This document shows positions 34,740-46,186 of a stretch of 64,000 nucleotides of DNA, one piece after another (within the stretch, counting starts at the first letter, position 1; the number at the start of each line of letters is the position of its first letter). This DNA comes from Syngnathus acus. Taxonomy: Eukaryota > Chordata > Actinopteri > Syngnathiformes > Syngnathidae. The stretch is from assembly GCF_901709675.1 (NCBI RefSeq), contig NC_051095.1, positions 10,305,956 through 10,369,955 of the forward strand. Direction: 5' to 3'. Both the position numbers and the translations under genes were made by a program. The notes under the pieces are model-generated. The model saw nothing but the letters and a program-made list of their open reading frames with translations. It searched no databases and had not been told where the DNA came from.

Positions 34740-35090
34740 GTGCTACAGTTTCTAATTTCCCTCTCTTTGCAGCGATATCAAAGAGAAGCTAATGTTAGCT
34801 GCGACCTTGTGGAAGATAACAGCGCTCTTTCAACCAAAAGCCAAGTTAACACTTGAAAGAGGAACGGAACACGTGGAGGGGGAAGCGACAAAACGGGCAA
34901 AGATTTTCAACAGATGCAGGACTTTTAGGGTGCCATTACTTCAAGTTCCACCAACCTTCAAGGCAAGCTGACCTGCCGCCCCGATGCTGCTTTCCGTTGC
35001 CACACTAACTCTTGAATTTGCTGTTGCCTTTCTCTCATTCAAGCAGCCCGCGAGGATTGAAACTGACCAATCAGCAGCCGCCTATGCGGT
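34740..35090 (-). promoter_or_regulatory. Probable ccna2 promoter region
   Basis: GC-richer sequence directly upstream of the ccna2 start, with a CCAAT box at 35067-35071. CCAAT/NF-Y boxes are known in cyclin A2 promoters. A TTGAAA next to it (35057-35062) could be part of a cell-cycle homology element, but that is weak. No TATA box was seen. The transcription start is not resolved. Confidence 0.35.
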
Positions 35091-36520
35091 GACGCTCCTT
35101 TGTCGACGGCAACAAAGTAGGGACATGTGAGTTTGATTGCAAATTGAAAACCGGTTCGATATTGAACGCAAGCCTTATTTATGTGGAGACTCCTGTTAAC
35201 TTAGAATACTTAGACTGTATTGCTTTCTTTTGAGGAATTGTTTTTTTTCCTTCCATAGCCTCAGACAAATGTCGTCACTTTTGGCTTTCGAGATTATGGA
35301 GTTTATTTATGATTGCTATATTGTCTAATCAATTAAATCATGTCCCCTTTCCGGTATAAAATGATGATTAAGATAAAGAGTATAATATGATGTGGATTAG
35401 GAATAGGCAATTTAAAGGCCACGATTGTTCGTGAGTGCTACTTGAGGGGATGGACACTAATGACACTCGACATTTTAAATGTCAATTATTAATATCAGTG
35501 CAAATATGTGCCCCATTTTTCATAATACATTGTTTAAAACGGTTGCACTGTTGCAATCCGACAAGAAAAGATTGGGATAGCAACAAAATAAACAAAATAG
35601 CCACAGTGATTTATTTTTTTTCCAAAGCAAAGGGGTCTTTTGTATGAAGATTATTCAATGAAACAATTCATTGTTTCAAGACATTTTACCGAAATATTTA
35701 TTAGTGTTTATTTGAGCTCTTTCAGTCAGTCCTCCCTACCGGAAGCAGTGTGGACACTCCTTCAAATGTGACCCCTGATCTCTGACTCCTCAGCCCTGGG
35801 GTTTCATGGCTCCTGGTCTACTTAAATGCACATCATTTGAAAAAAGGTGCCAATTTCTTAAAGTTAGTAAGACAAGATAAGGAGCATTTATGACAGAAGT
35901 ACAAGACCATTCCTAAGAAGTGACTGCAAAAGAGTTGGAATTTCCCTTTGAAGTGTTTGTCATGAGCAATTGGGAACATATAAATAATTCATGTAGCACA
36001 TGCAAATGTCTCAGAGTAACAATTTGATGAATGTTCTCAACAGATGACTGCAAAAGAAACACGGTTTGACGTTAAAATGGCGAGAGGGAGGGGGCACACA
36101 TTCTCATTTGGGCTCGTGTTGCGCCTGTACATGCAAGACACGTGTGTTCATTTCCGGGGACAGCTTGTTCCTGCCCTGTCCTTTTAAGTCAGTATCAAAG
36201 TATTGGTCTTTGCGTCTGAAGTGAAACGTCTCACTGTGACCTTGAATCGGCGGCGTTGTGGCAAAACGTGAGCACTCCTCGCGAGCCGCACGTGGAAACA
36301 TTGTGGGGACCTGTCAACGTCTCCGCATGGAAGACACGCGGGCAGCTTTACAAAGAGGCATGCCGGATTGGGCCGCCCAAAAGTAGAAACAAAGCCCAGG
36401 TCGTCTTTGAACCGAATGGTTCGTAAAAACCTGACAAACACCTCCGCTGCTGATTTCTTGTTGCACAATAATGCAAATGTGTCTTTGATGGAAGTGACCC
36501 GTACTCTGCCCGCCGCCGTC
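35091..36520. other. Intergenic sequence with weak exon-like pieces
   Basis: No gene was identified. A minus-strand stretch at about 35714-35820 and a plus-strand stretch at about 36188-36267 have coding-like composition and possible splice sites. They cannot be linked to a known protein. They may be exons of the same unknown transcript as 36524-36657, or chance. Confidence 0.3.
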
Positions 36521-36523
36521 TAG

Positions 36524-36970
36524 ATTGTCATCAAGTGTGGCAGTGGCGCTTTCCAGCTGACCTTCAACCCCAACAGGACTTATCAAGTTCAGGATCTGCA
36601 AGCCATCAACTTGCTGTTGGTGTGGCAAGTGGAACAGATCCACGTCCAGCTGAAGTGACCACGCGGCCGTCCGAGCGCCGCTTCCTGTCTGGCCGTCGTC
36701 ACGCCAATGGCAATCAGCTCCATTCTGACGTGTTTTTTTCCTTATTGTTTCTTTAGCGGTCGCCACCCACTGTTGTTCACTTTAGACTAAGTGTGCAAGA
36801 TAATGTCACTGTACGACATTTTCGCATTATGTGGAAAAATATAGTACAAGTATAAACACACTTTAATTGAATACACATGTTCTGATGAATTCTTTGACTA
36901 TATTGAAGTGATTTTCTTTCAATTATGTAAACGTGTTTGAACCATAATAAAGGCGTTGGCTCGTTCACTT
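36524..36970 (+). CDS. Possible terminal exon of an unidentified gene
   Basis: After a TAG acceptor at about 36521-36523 an open frame of 44 codons starts with IVIKCGSGAFQL and ends at a stop at about 36658, just after WQVEQIHVQLK. An AATAAA signal follows at 36946-36951, with GT-rich sequence after it. Hydrophobic and polar residues alternate as in a beta-rich domain, and NRT is a possible N-glycosylation site. I do not recognise the family, and no convincing upstream exons were found. It could be the last exon of a small gene, a gene relic, or a chance open frame. The minus-strand 150-codon ORF over the same place (36766-36314) is thought to be its shadow. Confidence 0.35.
36946..36951 (+). 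terminator. AATAAA polyadenylation signal
   Basis: Canonical hexamer in ACCATAATAAAGG, about 290 nt after the stop of the unidentified exon and followed by a T/G-rich stretch. Its position fits a 3' UTR end on the plus strand. Confidence 0.4.
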
Positions 36971-37194
36971 GGTTTGTATCTGTCAACTCCATATACAGTC
37001 TAGAATCTTGTTGCTTTGGATGCTGAAGATTTCAAGCGGACGGGCACATGATGTTCCAGGAGCCATTTTGCAGTCCACCGCTCAATGTCGTCAGTGTGGA
37101 TTTCCAACTGCTTTTGGGACATCTAAGGCAGCGTTGGACATTTCTGGTCCTGGAATTATTTCGATGAGATTCATCATGTCTTCGTAATGTTACA

Positions 37195-37319
37195 CACAGA
37201 TTATTTTGTTCAGACAATAACATTTTTAGTTGTCACCTGCTGACAGTTTCGACTGCTACTCCAGTCTTTCTGAGCAGGCAACAACTAATTTTTTTATTGT
37301 CTGAACAAAAGAATCTGTG
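37195..37319. repeat. Fold-back inverted repeat, 47-nt arms
   Basis: The arms 37195-37241 and 37273-37319 are reverse complements at about 42 of 47 positions, both containing CTTTTGTTCAGACAATAA-like sequence. They are separated by a 31-nt loop. TTCTGGTCCTG occurs on both outer sides (37142-37152 and 37330-37340) as a direct repeat, though not immediately at the arms. It may be a small fold-back MITE or an RNA hairpin. Confidence 0.75.
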
Positions 37320-37382
37320 CATAATATAATTCTGGTCCTGCATGATTTAAATGTCTCCCTGATATATATATATATATATATA

Positions 37383-37697
37383 GGCTCAGTGGCCTAGTGG
37401 TAGAGTGTCCGCCCTGAGACTGGAAGGTTGTGGGTTCAAACCCCGGCCGGGTCATACCAAAGACTATAAAAATGGGACCCATTGCCTCCCTGCTTGGCAC
37501 TCAGCATTAAGGGTTGGAATTGGGGGGTTAGATCGCCAAATGATTCCCGAGCGCGGCACCGCTGCTGCTCACTGCTCCCCTCTCCCCCAGGGGATGGATC
37601 AAAATCACACGGGGATGGGTTAAATGCAGAGGACAAATTTCACCACACCCAGATGTGTGTGTGACGATCATTGGGACTTTAACTTTAACTTTAACTT
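37383..37697 (+). mobile_element. tRNA-derived SINE
   Basis: The head resembles a tRNA gene. An A-box-like TGGCCTAGTGG lies at 37390-37400 and a B box GGTTCAAACCC at 37433-37443. A body of about 230 bp follows, ending in a (CTTTAA)n tail at 37675-37697. Both sides are TA-rich, consistent with insertion into the TA tract of the dispersed repeat next to it. The tRNA part is not a functional tRNA gene, because no full cloverleaf with acceptor pairing is seen. Confidence 0.85.
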
Positions 37698-37704
37698 ATA
37701 TATG

Positions 37705-38720
37705 TATACCAATATATAAGCATTGGTCCCTGAGTTGCTTCTTGATTATAATTGCAGTCCCTTGGACAAAACCAGTTGAAAATCCCTGGATTATAGTGTT
37801 ACATAGCTACAGTTTATAATTAGCAAAAAAAGTGGATTTTCCACTATATGTCTATAAGCAATGTGGTAATGGTCAAAATTTCAAATTTGACAGTTTTATT
37901 TTGAAATGGTAAATGGGTGGTCAAGAACTGGTCTGGTTGCGGGATAACGAAATTCCAGATTTTAATGGTATTTTTCAAAGGGCGAGTTGCAGTTATTAAT
38001 GAAGATGAACACTAACTTCTCCAAACTCAACTTCATTATTTTAAATCCAAACCACCGATGTGCGTGCACTCGTTGGGGAGCTTTTATTATGAAGGTCCCC
38101 AAGCCGCTGACTTGACTTCGTCTTTCCGTGCGGAGGCTGTCCTTGGCCTCACCGCAGTGACATTTCATCTGCTAAATATCCTGAGTTAAGGTATGCGAAA
38201 ATGCACGTGTAGATATTTTGAATTAATTCGAATGACAACTGTCTTCAACTGGGATTATAATTCATGAGAGTCAAATCTGTCCATGTCCATCCATCCGTCT
38301 TGGTAAAATTAAAATACGAAGACTTGCCATATTCTCGCGTGGTTTTGCATGGTTTCGATTGCTTTGCTCCACGCCCCTTTGAAACTGCCGGAGTTCATCG
38401 TCCGATACATGGAGAGATGAGGTTGACGCCGAATTAATACAATGACAATAAATAAGAATCTTGACTCGAAACATTCCCGTCAAGATGAAGTAGTGGGATC
38501 CATGATAAGGTGAGTCCCCTAAAAACTGTCAGAACGTGTAGAAACGTCACTGATGTTGCTTGAGATGATTTGTTTATCTGCAGCGAGGACTGAAATGGAG
38601 GCTGGGGACAATAGTTAAATGTCGTTGTTTGTGCTATTATGACATATTTGTCGAACATTCGCATCGAAACCAATTTTGATTATGATTCTGTTCACCGTCA
38701 AAATTAATTGACAGTATGAG
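37705..38720 (-). repeat. Dispersed repeat, copy 2 (inverted), split by about 590 bp
   Basis: 37705-37882 and 38474-38720 match, in reverse orientation, the two halves of the repeat at 1475-1900. The middle part, 37883-38473, has no counterpart in copy 1. Copy 2 therefore carries an insertion, or copy 1 a deletion, right after the shared CTTGACGGG landmark. The insert contains no recognisable coding sequence. Confidence 0.65.
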
Positions 38721-39260
38721 AAAACGTATTTAGGTTATGCTAATGGTCTGGTCTTGTGGAGTTTCCAGAAAGAAAGAAAGAAAGATCCCCGGGGGGAAAT
38801 CCACACAAATTATTAGAAATTGTGATAAGACTTGAACATGTGAGTCGCAGGCGGATCCATCATATCCCCTCCCAAGGTTAAAGTGGGCAGGATAAAAATA
38901 ATGTATAAATTGATTTTAGAATACAAAACTACGGAGGACCAAAACTGCCCAAATCAAAAATGAATAAAAGTAAAGCTAAAAAATTGCTTTTATTTTTTAT
39001 TTGCTTTGATTTTCGCTTGTTTTTTATTTTGGCAGTTTTCTTCCTGCAATGCAGAAGTAAATTTTATTCAAACGAGGCGGCACAGTTTTACTTTTTGGCT
39101 TTTGACCCAACACAAGATGGACATTGTTCTGTTGCTTCCTGCCTAGGTTGGTTGGATGAATGGTTCAAACAATTTCTTTCATTGTCCAGTGTGCAGGTTA
39201 AGATCCTTGCTTCATCATAGAAAGCAGATCATCTCCTATTATGGTGTGAATGCTGGGAAC
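38721..39260 (+). other. Upstream region of the sialyltransferase gene
   Basis: AT-rich sequence with an 86-codon ORF (38960-39220) that looks like chance. A CAG acceptor-like site at about 39196 could start a 5' UTR exon leading to the ATG at 39261. The promoter is not resolved. Confidence 0.3.
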
Positions 39261-42200
39261 ATGAAGCTTCCAAAACGCTGGGCAGCACACAGGTGAGGTG
39301 CATGAAATGATTTCAGAAAAAAAAAATCATCTAATTGTTTTATTTGTGTCAGGCTACTTCATATACAAATATGTGCCACTAAATAAATGATTCTAAGCTA
39401 CGTATTTTGAGATGACAAATTCTGAATGCACATGAATCCAGTTTTGACTATATAAGCCGTCTAATGATTTCTTTGAAGACTCTTTTAAGTGTTGGCAGTT
39501 TTATTAGTAGCTTTCCAACCTTGACTACCTTCCGGCCGCCTAGTTGTCACATTTACTTCTTCTTATTCCTGTTATGAGTTTGTCTTGCAGACCTCTTACC
39601 TAGTTGAATGTGGTCAGGTTACCAGACAGGCTTTGTGGCGTGCCAGGTTCTCTTTTTATTTTAACAGTTAAAACCAGTGGATGTGAGTGGTATAAAATAA
39701 AGTAATGTCTTACATACTCACAAAAAAAAAGGAGCGGAGGCAATGCCCTGGCAAGTTATGCAACCACTTTTGACTTTTTGCATTTCTGGTATCATCTGTT
39801 GTATTTGTCTGACAGTGGGTAGTTGTGTGCTTAAGGTGATAGCGCTTTTTTATTTGTAATATTTACATATACTTAATGTATGTAAAATGTTTGCAAAAAG
39901 GCAAACCAGGTAATGTTGAATAAGGTTAATGTTTATTTCCTCTGTTTTGTGTTTGTCTCTGTGTCCAGACGTGCATTTCTATTGACGGGAATTTTCTGTG
40001 TGCTCTGTCTGGTGATCGTTTCATCTTGGTCTGGTAAAGACGCACTTAAACCTCTGGATATGCATGTCAGCCCCGAGTATAAAAAGGTGAGGATACATTG
40101 TTTTTCCTACTCTGTTTTCAAACAGATTTACTTTTATTTACATTAGAAGTAATGAGGGCAACACAATTTCATTGTGTCGCTATCAACGTCCGCCTTGTAT
40201 GATATCAGACGCATTTCTCTAATTGAAACAGTCACTATCAATGCTGCGACTTTCTGCTTGTCCCATCAGGCGGTACCACCACAAGTAACTTGCATAATTT
40301 TGTTTGGAAAAACATGGGTTGGTTAAATAAGGAAGGTTTAACCAACCCATGCTTTTACGTGGTCTTGGGACCTGTGTCCCAAGACCTTGTTTCTTGAGAT
40401 TGTGCAAGTGTTCATCATGTGGTGGCTTCTCGTCATAATTATTTTGTGTTTGTCATTATGGTTGAAATATTTCATGTCACCTATGTTGCAGCTAGTGCAC
40501 CAAAATGTTTTCAAAGTACTTGAGCGGCAATGTCACCGCGAAAGCACCAGGCAGGGGCTTTTGGCTCGACTACCGGCTTCCAGTCACATGACCCAGCCCT
40601 TCCTGTGGAAGGACACACCGCTTTCAAGCGACTTCTTCAAGTACCCACCCCCCTTTGGGTTCAGAGGTCTTCAGGCAAATGTAGCGGCTCTGCTTCAGCA
40701 GGTGATGTGTGTCCATAGATTGCAATATGTTCAGTCTGTATTCAGTCTTCAAATATCCCCCACTTGGATATCATTACTGTTTTATGATTAATTATTTCAA
40801 ACACTGATATCTGTGGTGAATGACTTTGTGCAGCTGTGTGTCTGTTTTTTTTAAAAATATTACTTTATTTCCAAAGTTGCCAAAGTCCAATGAAGCACCC
40901 TCATTCAAAAAGGCGCCTGATACATGTCAGCGCTGTGTGGTCATTGGAAATGGAGGCGTTTTGAAAGGCCTGGAGCTGGGTCCTTTCATTGATCGTTTTG
41001 ACACCATTATAAGGTTAGTATACGTCCCAGAAAAAATATTCTATAAAATTATTGTTTACATGGGCATTGTCTAGGCTATAAGTCATTAAGGTTTATGAAA
41101 TAATCATTTGCTTGAATTTTGAATTCAGATGAAGACTAAATTCATTTTATTGTCTTGAGCATTTCCTTTGCAATCATCCCTGAGTACATTTACGTGGACA
41201 TTTTAGTCCACCACTCTAACTCAAAATTTGTGTTGTCCCAGTTCACACTCACGTAAAGGATATCAAATGACCAGTTGTTGTGTTTATTGAGCCCTCTGGA
41301 TGGCACTGCTCACTATATGGCTGAAAGAACACTGACTTGCCATTTCTTAAGCCCCTTCCTTTGAACCAGCAGTGCCACCTGGAGGAGTCCAAAAAGTACA
41401 TCTGGTTCATGAAGCAAATTTGAATCTTAATTTTTCCATCACCATTTTAAAAACAATACATTTTTGAATTGATTTGTTCCTCATGCAAGACCCTGACTCT
41501 TCCTTGTGTCTTGACTACGCCAGGTTGAACAGCGGTCCTCTCGGAGAGTTTAGTGTTGACGTAGGGAATCGGACCAGCATCAGGATAAGCTATCCAGAAG
41601 GCACGCCCACTCACTGGCTTGACACAGATCCTCAAACAGTATTTGTAGCTGTTGTATATAAAGGCGTAGATGTCAGCTGGATCTCTGCAATGATTAACAA
41701 GCTCACTGTGGTGAGGACTATTGTTTTTTTTTCTCTGTCTGTCGGTCGCTCTGGCGTTCTATCTGATTAGGACCAACCTATTGTCTGTAGATGTACACGT
41801 TTTGCTACCAGCAGTTTTGTCTCCTAATGTTTGCAAATGACTCATCATATTTACTGGTTCTAATTCATTATTCATGACAGGAGTCAGTTCATGTTTCGTA
41901 AGACAGGTCTCACTTCTTGTGTGAAATGAAGGCGATTTCTTGTTCCATTCAAACTGAACCCTCACACAAGGTTTGGAGGTCCACAAAGACATTTTTGTGC
42001 AGTCTTAGATACTGTGGGCAATGTACTAATCGGTCTGTAATTTGTCATGGGATGAGAGTCACTTTTGAGAACACGAGCAACAGCAGCTAATTTCCACATC
42101 AATGTTACAGCATCCGTGATGAAGAAACAAGAAATATAACATGCGCTTTCTGTTGCAGCCATTGTGGGACTGGCTATTCTTCTGGCAGGATGTTGCAGAG

Positions 42201-43315
42201 GAAATCCCCCTTGAACCCAACAGGTTCAGACTCTTAAATCCACTCCTCATCAGAGAAACAGCGTTAGATTTACTAAAATTCTCCCCACCTACTACACGCT
42301 TGTGGGGCTGGGACCAGGTAAGACACTGCATAAAAGTGACACACCAATTATACAGTATAGCGCAGGATTCTTTTTTTTTTTGAAAGGAAGATTAAGACAA
42401 GGTGAAGACATCTTAATTCATTTGATGGTACTGTATACATATTAACGAGCCACGACAGCAGGGGTGTCTAAACTTTTTTCCTGCGGGGCCGCATGCAGAA
42501 AATGAACATTTATTAACTTTCACATATTAAACATAATACCATCCAGTCAGTCAAGCAATTATACATCATAGTTATTTTGCTTCATCACGGCTTTCGCTTA
42601 AATGTGATAAGGCAAATTAATGTCAGGCCACAAATGGACCTCGGGCTGAAGTTTGGTCACCACTGTATTCCAGAAAGTGTCCTTGAGCGGATGTTATGTC
42701 TCTAAAACAGACAACAGAGATGAATGAAACAACTTTACTCGTCATTACCTATAAATTAGTTTTCCTGTTAATCTCGTAAAAATATACCGTACATACTGTA
42801 TACTTTGGAATATTTTGATTTGAATATCGATAGATATACGTACTCGCTGAGTTGTATCACATTTTCGAGAATTGCAATAGCCAAAGCCATTTTCAATTTC
42901 AAAATACACGAATGCACAATGATATACATCTTAATCATTTCCTGAATATAAAGCAGCAGACCATCTCAACATTTTTTGTATTGTTGATAAATTCCCGAAG
43001 ATCTCTAACACTTATAAAATTCTTGGAATGATATTTAGTGTTTGTTGTCTTGTTCTGCAGAATGTCCCCACCCTGGGTGTCTCTGCACTGGATTTAGCGA
43101 GTTTGCTTTGTGACGAGGTGAGCCTCGCGGGCTTCGGCTACAACCTCTCCCAGGAAAGGAGTCCAATGCATTATTATGATCAGCTGCCTATGAGTTACAT
43201 GCTGTGGCAGGGTATGCACAATGTGAATGAGGAGACCCAAGTCCTTAAAAGTCTCATCAAAGAGGGAACCATCACTGACCTGACAGGGGGCGTTCATTGC
43301 TCCTTCTGCCCCTGA
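39261..43315 (+). CDS. st3gal5: GM3-synthase-type alpha-2,3-sialyltransferase (ST3GAL5-like), 7 coding exons, 365 aa
   Basis: ST3GAL5 moves sialic acid from CMP-Neu5Ac to lactosylceramide in the Golgi, the entry step to gangliosides. Exons are 39261-39292, 39969-40086, 40492-40701, 40877-41013, 41524-41710, 42159-42317 and 43061-43315, total 1098 nt, all GT-AG. It is a type II membrane protein: short basic N-tail, membrane anchor at about residues 13-30, stem, then the catalytic domain. The large sialylmotif starts at C137-x2-C140 (VVIGNGGVLKGLELG, RLNSGP, GNRTSIRISYPEG). The small sialylmotif is in exon 7 (CDEVSLAGFGY, C298), followed by HYYD and the H-x4-E motif (HNVNEE). The SISYPEG-type and WLFFW segments fit the ST3GAL5 branch best. 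The last residues (HCSFCP) depart from the mammalian end. A fish-specific paralogue of this branch cannot be excluded. Confidence 0.88.
40313..40386 (+). repeat. Two consecutive perfect hairpins in an intron
   Basis: Hairpin 1: CATGGGTTGGTTAAA (40313-40327) pairs perfectly with 40337-40351 over a 9-nt loop. Hairpin 2: GGTCTTGGGAC (40361-40371) pairs with 40376-40386 over a 4-nt loop. They lie in intron 2 of the sialyltransferase gene. Function unknown; they could be ends of a small palindromic element. Confidence 0.7.
42459..42665. mobile_element. hAT-type MITE
   Basis: Starts CAGGGGTGTCTAAACTTTTT and ends with the imperfect complement (AGTTTGGTCACCACTG). A GGGGCCGC subterminal part lies on one side and a GGCCACAAATGG part on the other. 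This is the familiar short hAT element layout of about 207 bp. It lies in an intron between coding exons 6 and 7 of the sialyltransferase gene. Target duplications are decayed. Confidence 0.7.
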
Positions 43316-46140
43316 TTACCTCCAAATCTACAGTCTCCTACAGAAGTACTACTTGAACTTCAAGGTCAATTCTTTTGTCTGTATACCAAAGATATTTAGG
43401 TTTCGGATCAAAAGGTAAATATGAGACAAAAGTTGACAATTCCTGATTTTGTTTAGTGGTATTCTAGATATAATAATTCAAGAGAGAGCACTTTTTCTTG
43501 AAAGCCACCCACTTTTCACGTTCCTGCTGTTCAAATACTTTTTTTGGGGGGGGGCTGTATATACAGTACTGTCAAGCATTATCTTTTAGAACAGTGCTGT
43601 GCATGGATAAATATTCGGAAACAGAAACACTAAATGGTTTGTTGAGATATTTCAAAAAAACGTTATACAAGCAAGCATGTGAGAAACATTTAGTACATTT
43701 CTGAGAGTGCACTAAAATGAACAAATATTATTCCTTCCCTTTCTGCTCCTTAGTTTACAGAAATTTTAACCATTTGATCAATTTTAAAGTGACCAACGTC
43801 TTTTTTTTCCTGCATATAAAAGTGTTTTATTCCACATGAACATGAACACAGTCCTTCATCAGATATAGTACTTCTGGCTGCCTATATTTCAAATGTCATA
43901 TCTGTAGACTAGAATATATTTGAATGTTATTCTATTTCATTTTAGGTTGTAATGAAATATTTGTCTATGGACCGGTATTTGTAATAAATCTGAATAGTCG
44001 CTGTTTACCTGAAGTAAAATGGGGGATTTTTTTTCACAAAGTATATATGCTTTGACGAAGTACAATATTTTTGTTGACACTGGACAAATCTGCGAAGCAG
44101 ATTTTAATGTGTAGCTACTGAAAAAGATGAATTTGTGTTCACCTAAAAATCTGTAAATGAAAATCAAATTTAAAAGCAATCACTTGCTACCATGTGCAGG
44201 ATGTGTATTTCTCAAAAACAGACATAACTTAGACATCACTACAAGCGTGAAATATTTTACCTGGGTTTTTTTTTGTGACATAATTTCCCAGTTTGTCAAG
44301 TGACACATTTACCTTTCAAGAATCTTTTATAATAGTGCGTAAAAAGCTACAGTAGCTTATCACCCAAAATATGAACTTGTTAACGTATTCATTTCATGTG
44401 TTTTTGGGCTCTGACTATTTATAAATTTCAGGAAGATGGCTAGTTTGTGTGTGTGCGTTGATAAAATCAAAGCTACCACAAAGCCAAATAGTAGCCTTGT
44501 TCTATTCAGATCAGAAAATGTCCTTGGTCTCAGAAATACCTAGATAAGCATGGAAATAGACTTAGTCCCTTACATGCACTGATTACAATCTATTAATGAT
44601 AATATGTCTCAAACTGTTTTTTGTTTTTTAGCACGTTCTACACTGTCTGTTTTTTCTATCTAAATAAATACATCTAACATGGGAATAAACTTTGGGAATG
44701 AACTTTGTATTTTTATTCGTAATTTAATTTTAGGTAAGTGAACATTGCTCGTTTTGTTAAAAAAGGCCAAATTACACAGGAACCTAGGGCCTATTAAAAA
44801 AAAAAACAGTGCTATGTTTGTCTGGAATGTACCGTATCAGGAGATCAGGAGTTGGCCCAAATTTCTCAATCGCCACCCTGTCCCTTGATGTGTGTCCCTA
44901 TGAAACAATCAGCAGGAGATGATTGGCCTCTTCCACAGAAAGCAGAAATGTCTGTTGCAATGACTAGGAGTCAGTTTGAGTACATATCCACTTTTGTCCT
45001 GGACAAGGCTTCTGACAAGGATCATCATGTTCCTTGTGATAATGCCTTTGATAAGATTGCTGAAACTTTGAACCAGTTCAGCTAAACAATGATCTGATTA
45101 CCCTGAAAGAAAATCAAACTACATTCAAAATCCCTATGTCAAATACGACTGAAGTTCTATTCCTTTTGGAGTCAAAACTGTCCAGTGAAAAATTTAAGAC
45201 TAGACTAAATTGGTCAAAAGTGTGGATTTGAGTGTGAATTGTTGCTTGTCAATTTGTGCTCTGTGGTTGACTGCCATCCAGTCGAGGGTGTACTTTGTTC
45301 AAAGTCAACTGGGTTGGGCCTGATCAGCTCACCGACAACCCTGATGTGGACAAGAAAGATATTGTACCAATTATTTCACATAAAAACATGAAACAAGCAA
45401 GGCAGAACGTGTCCTAAATTGGGTAGTAATTTCTTCTATGACCCACTACAGGCACACTGGCTGTGGACCACTCAGCACTTATGTCTTTTTAATCTGGCCC
45501 ACTTATATGGTCGGTGTTATTTATTTATATTTAATATTTGTTATTATTTATATATTATTAATTTTTAAATTCAATTATCTCATTGGATGTATATTTTAAA
45601 TTTATTTAACATATATAAAATGTATTTCATGAACGCTGATTAAATTCTACATTAACTACAAATAGTTCATTTAAAAATTATATATAGAATAGAATGCCCT
45701 TTATTGTCATTTTACAATCAATATAATATATAAAAAATATAATTTGTTGCAATAATTGATCTGTCTTGTTCCTAAAACAGGTAAATTGAAATTCATTTAT
45801 AATTTCAGTTAATTTATCTTATTTAGATAAATTATTTTTTGTTTTCCCCATTGGTACCTAAGTGCATCTAACTTTCGTCTTTTTATACACAAGTATAAAT
45901 ATCTACCAGTATTAATCCTCTTCCGTACAGTACTGACACTGGAGAGAAGAGTAATTTAATCACCTTTGCTACAGTACAGTAAATAACAGTTACAGAGTTA
46001 TAGTTACAGTACTTGCGTCTTACATCAAGGTAACGTACAGTATTGTACTTTATAACATTTAACCGGAAAAGGCACTTAAGCGTTAAAGATTTGACCGGAA
46101 GTTGTACTTTGGGACACGCCCACCCACTGTAAGGCTAAGC
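43316..46140. other. Sialyltransferase 3' UTR and AT-rich intergenic DNA
   Basis: The first part should hold the 3' UTR. AATAAA hexamers occur near 43981 and 44663, but which one is used cannot be told. A 77-codon ORF at 44852-45085 has no recognised domain. 45530-45760 is very AT-rich. No other gene is seen. Confidence 0.35.
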
Positions 46141-46186
46141 GTGGTCAGCAACAAGAGGAAGCCGGGTGGAGAGCTGCAGCAAACAG
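46141..46186 (+). other. Candidate acsl1 5' non-coding exon
   Basis: A purine-rich stretch ending ...GCAGCAAACAG followed by GTGGGAAG gives a plausible first-exon donor. GC content is higher than in the surroundings. An acceptor (TTACAG at about 49339) in front of the coding start at 49502 shows that acsl1 has at least one upstream non-coding exon, and this is one candidate. There is no direct proof of the join. Confidence 0.25.

Noticed and set aside
36314-36766. Minus-strand 150-codon ORF as a gene
   Set aside because: It overlaps the plus-strand exon candidate with its stop and poly(A) signal; no recognised domain.
37383-37455. Functional tRNA gene
   Set aside because: A and B boxes are present, but the sequence continues into a SINE body with a CTTTAA tail and no acceptor-stem closure was found.
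42459-42665. Conserved intronic enhancer
   Set aside because: The terminal inverted repeats and GGGGCCGC motif identify it as a common hAT MITE.
44852-45085. 77-codon ORF in intergenic DNA
   Set aside because: No domain, no splice sites and AT-rich surroundings; most likely chance.
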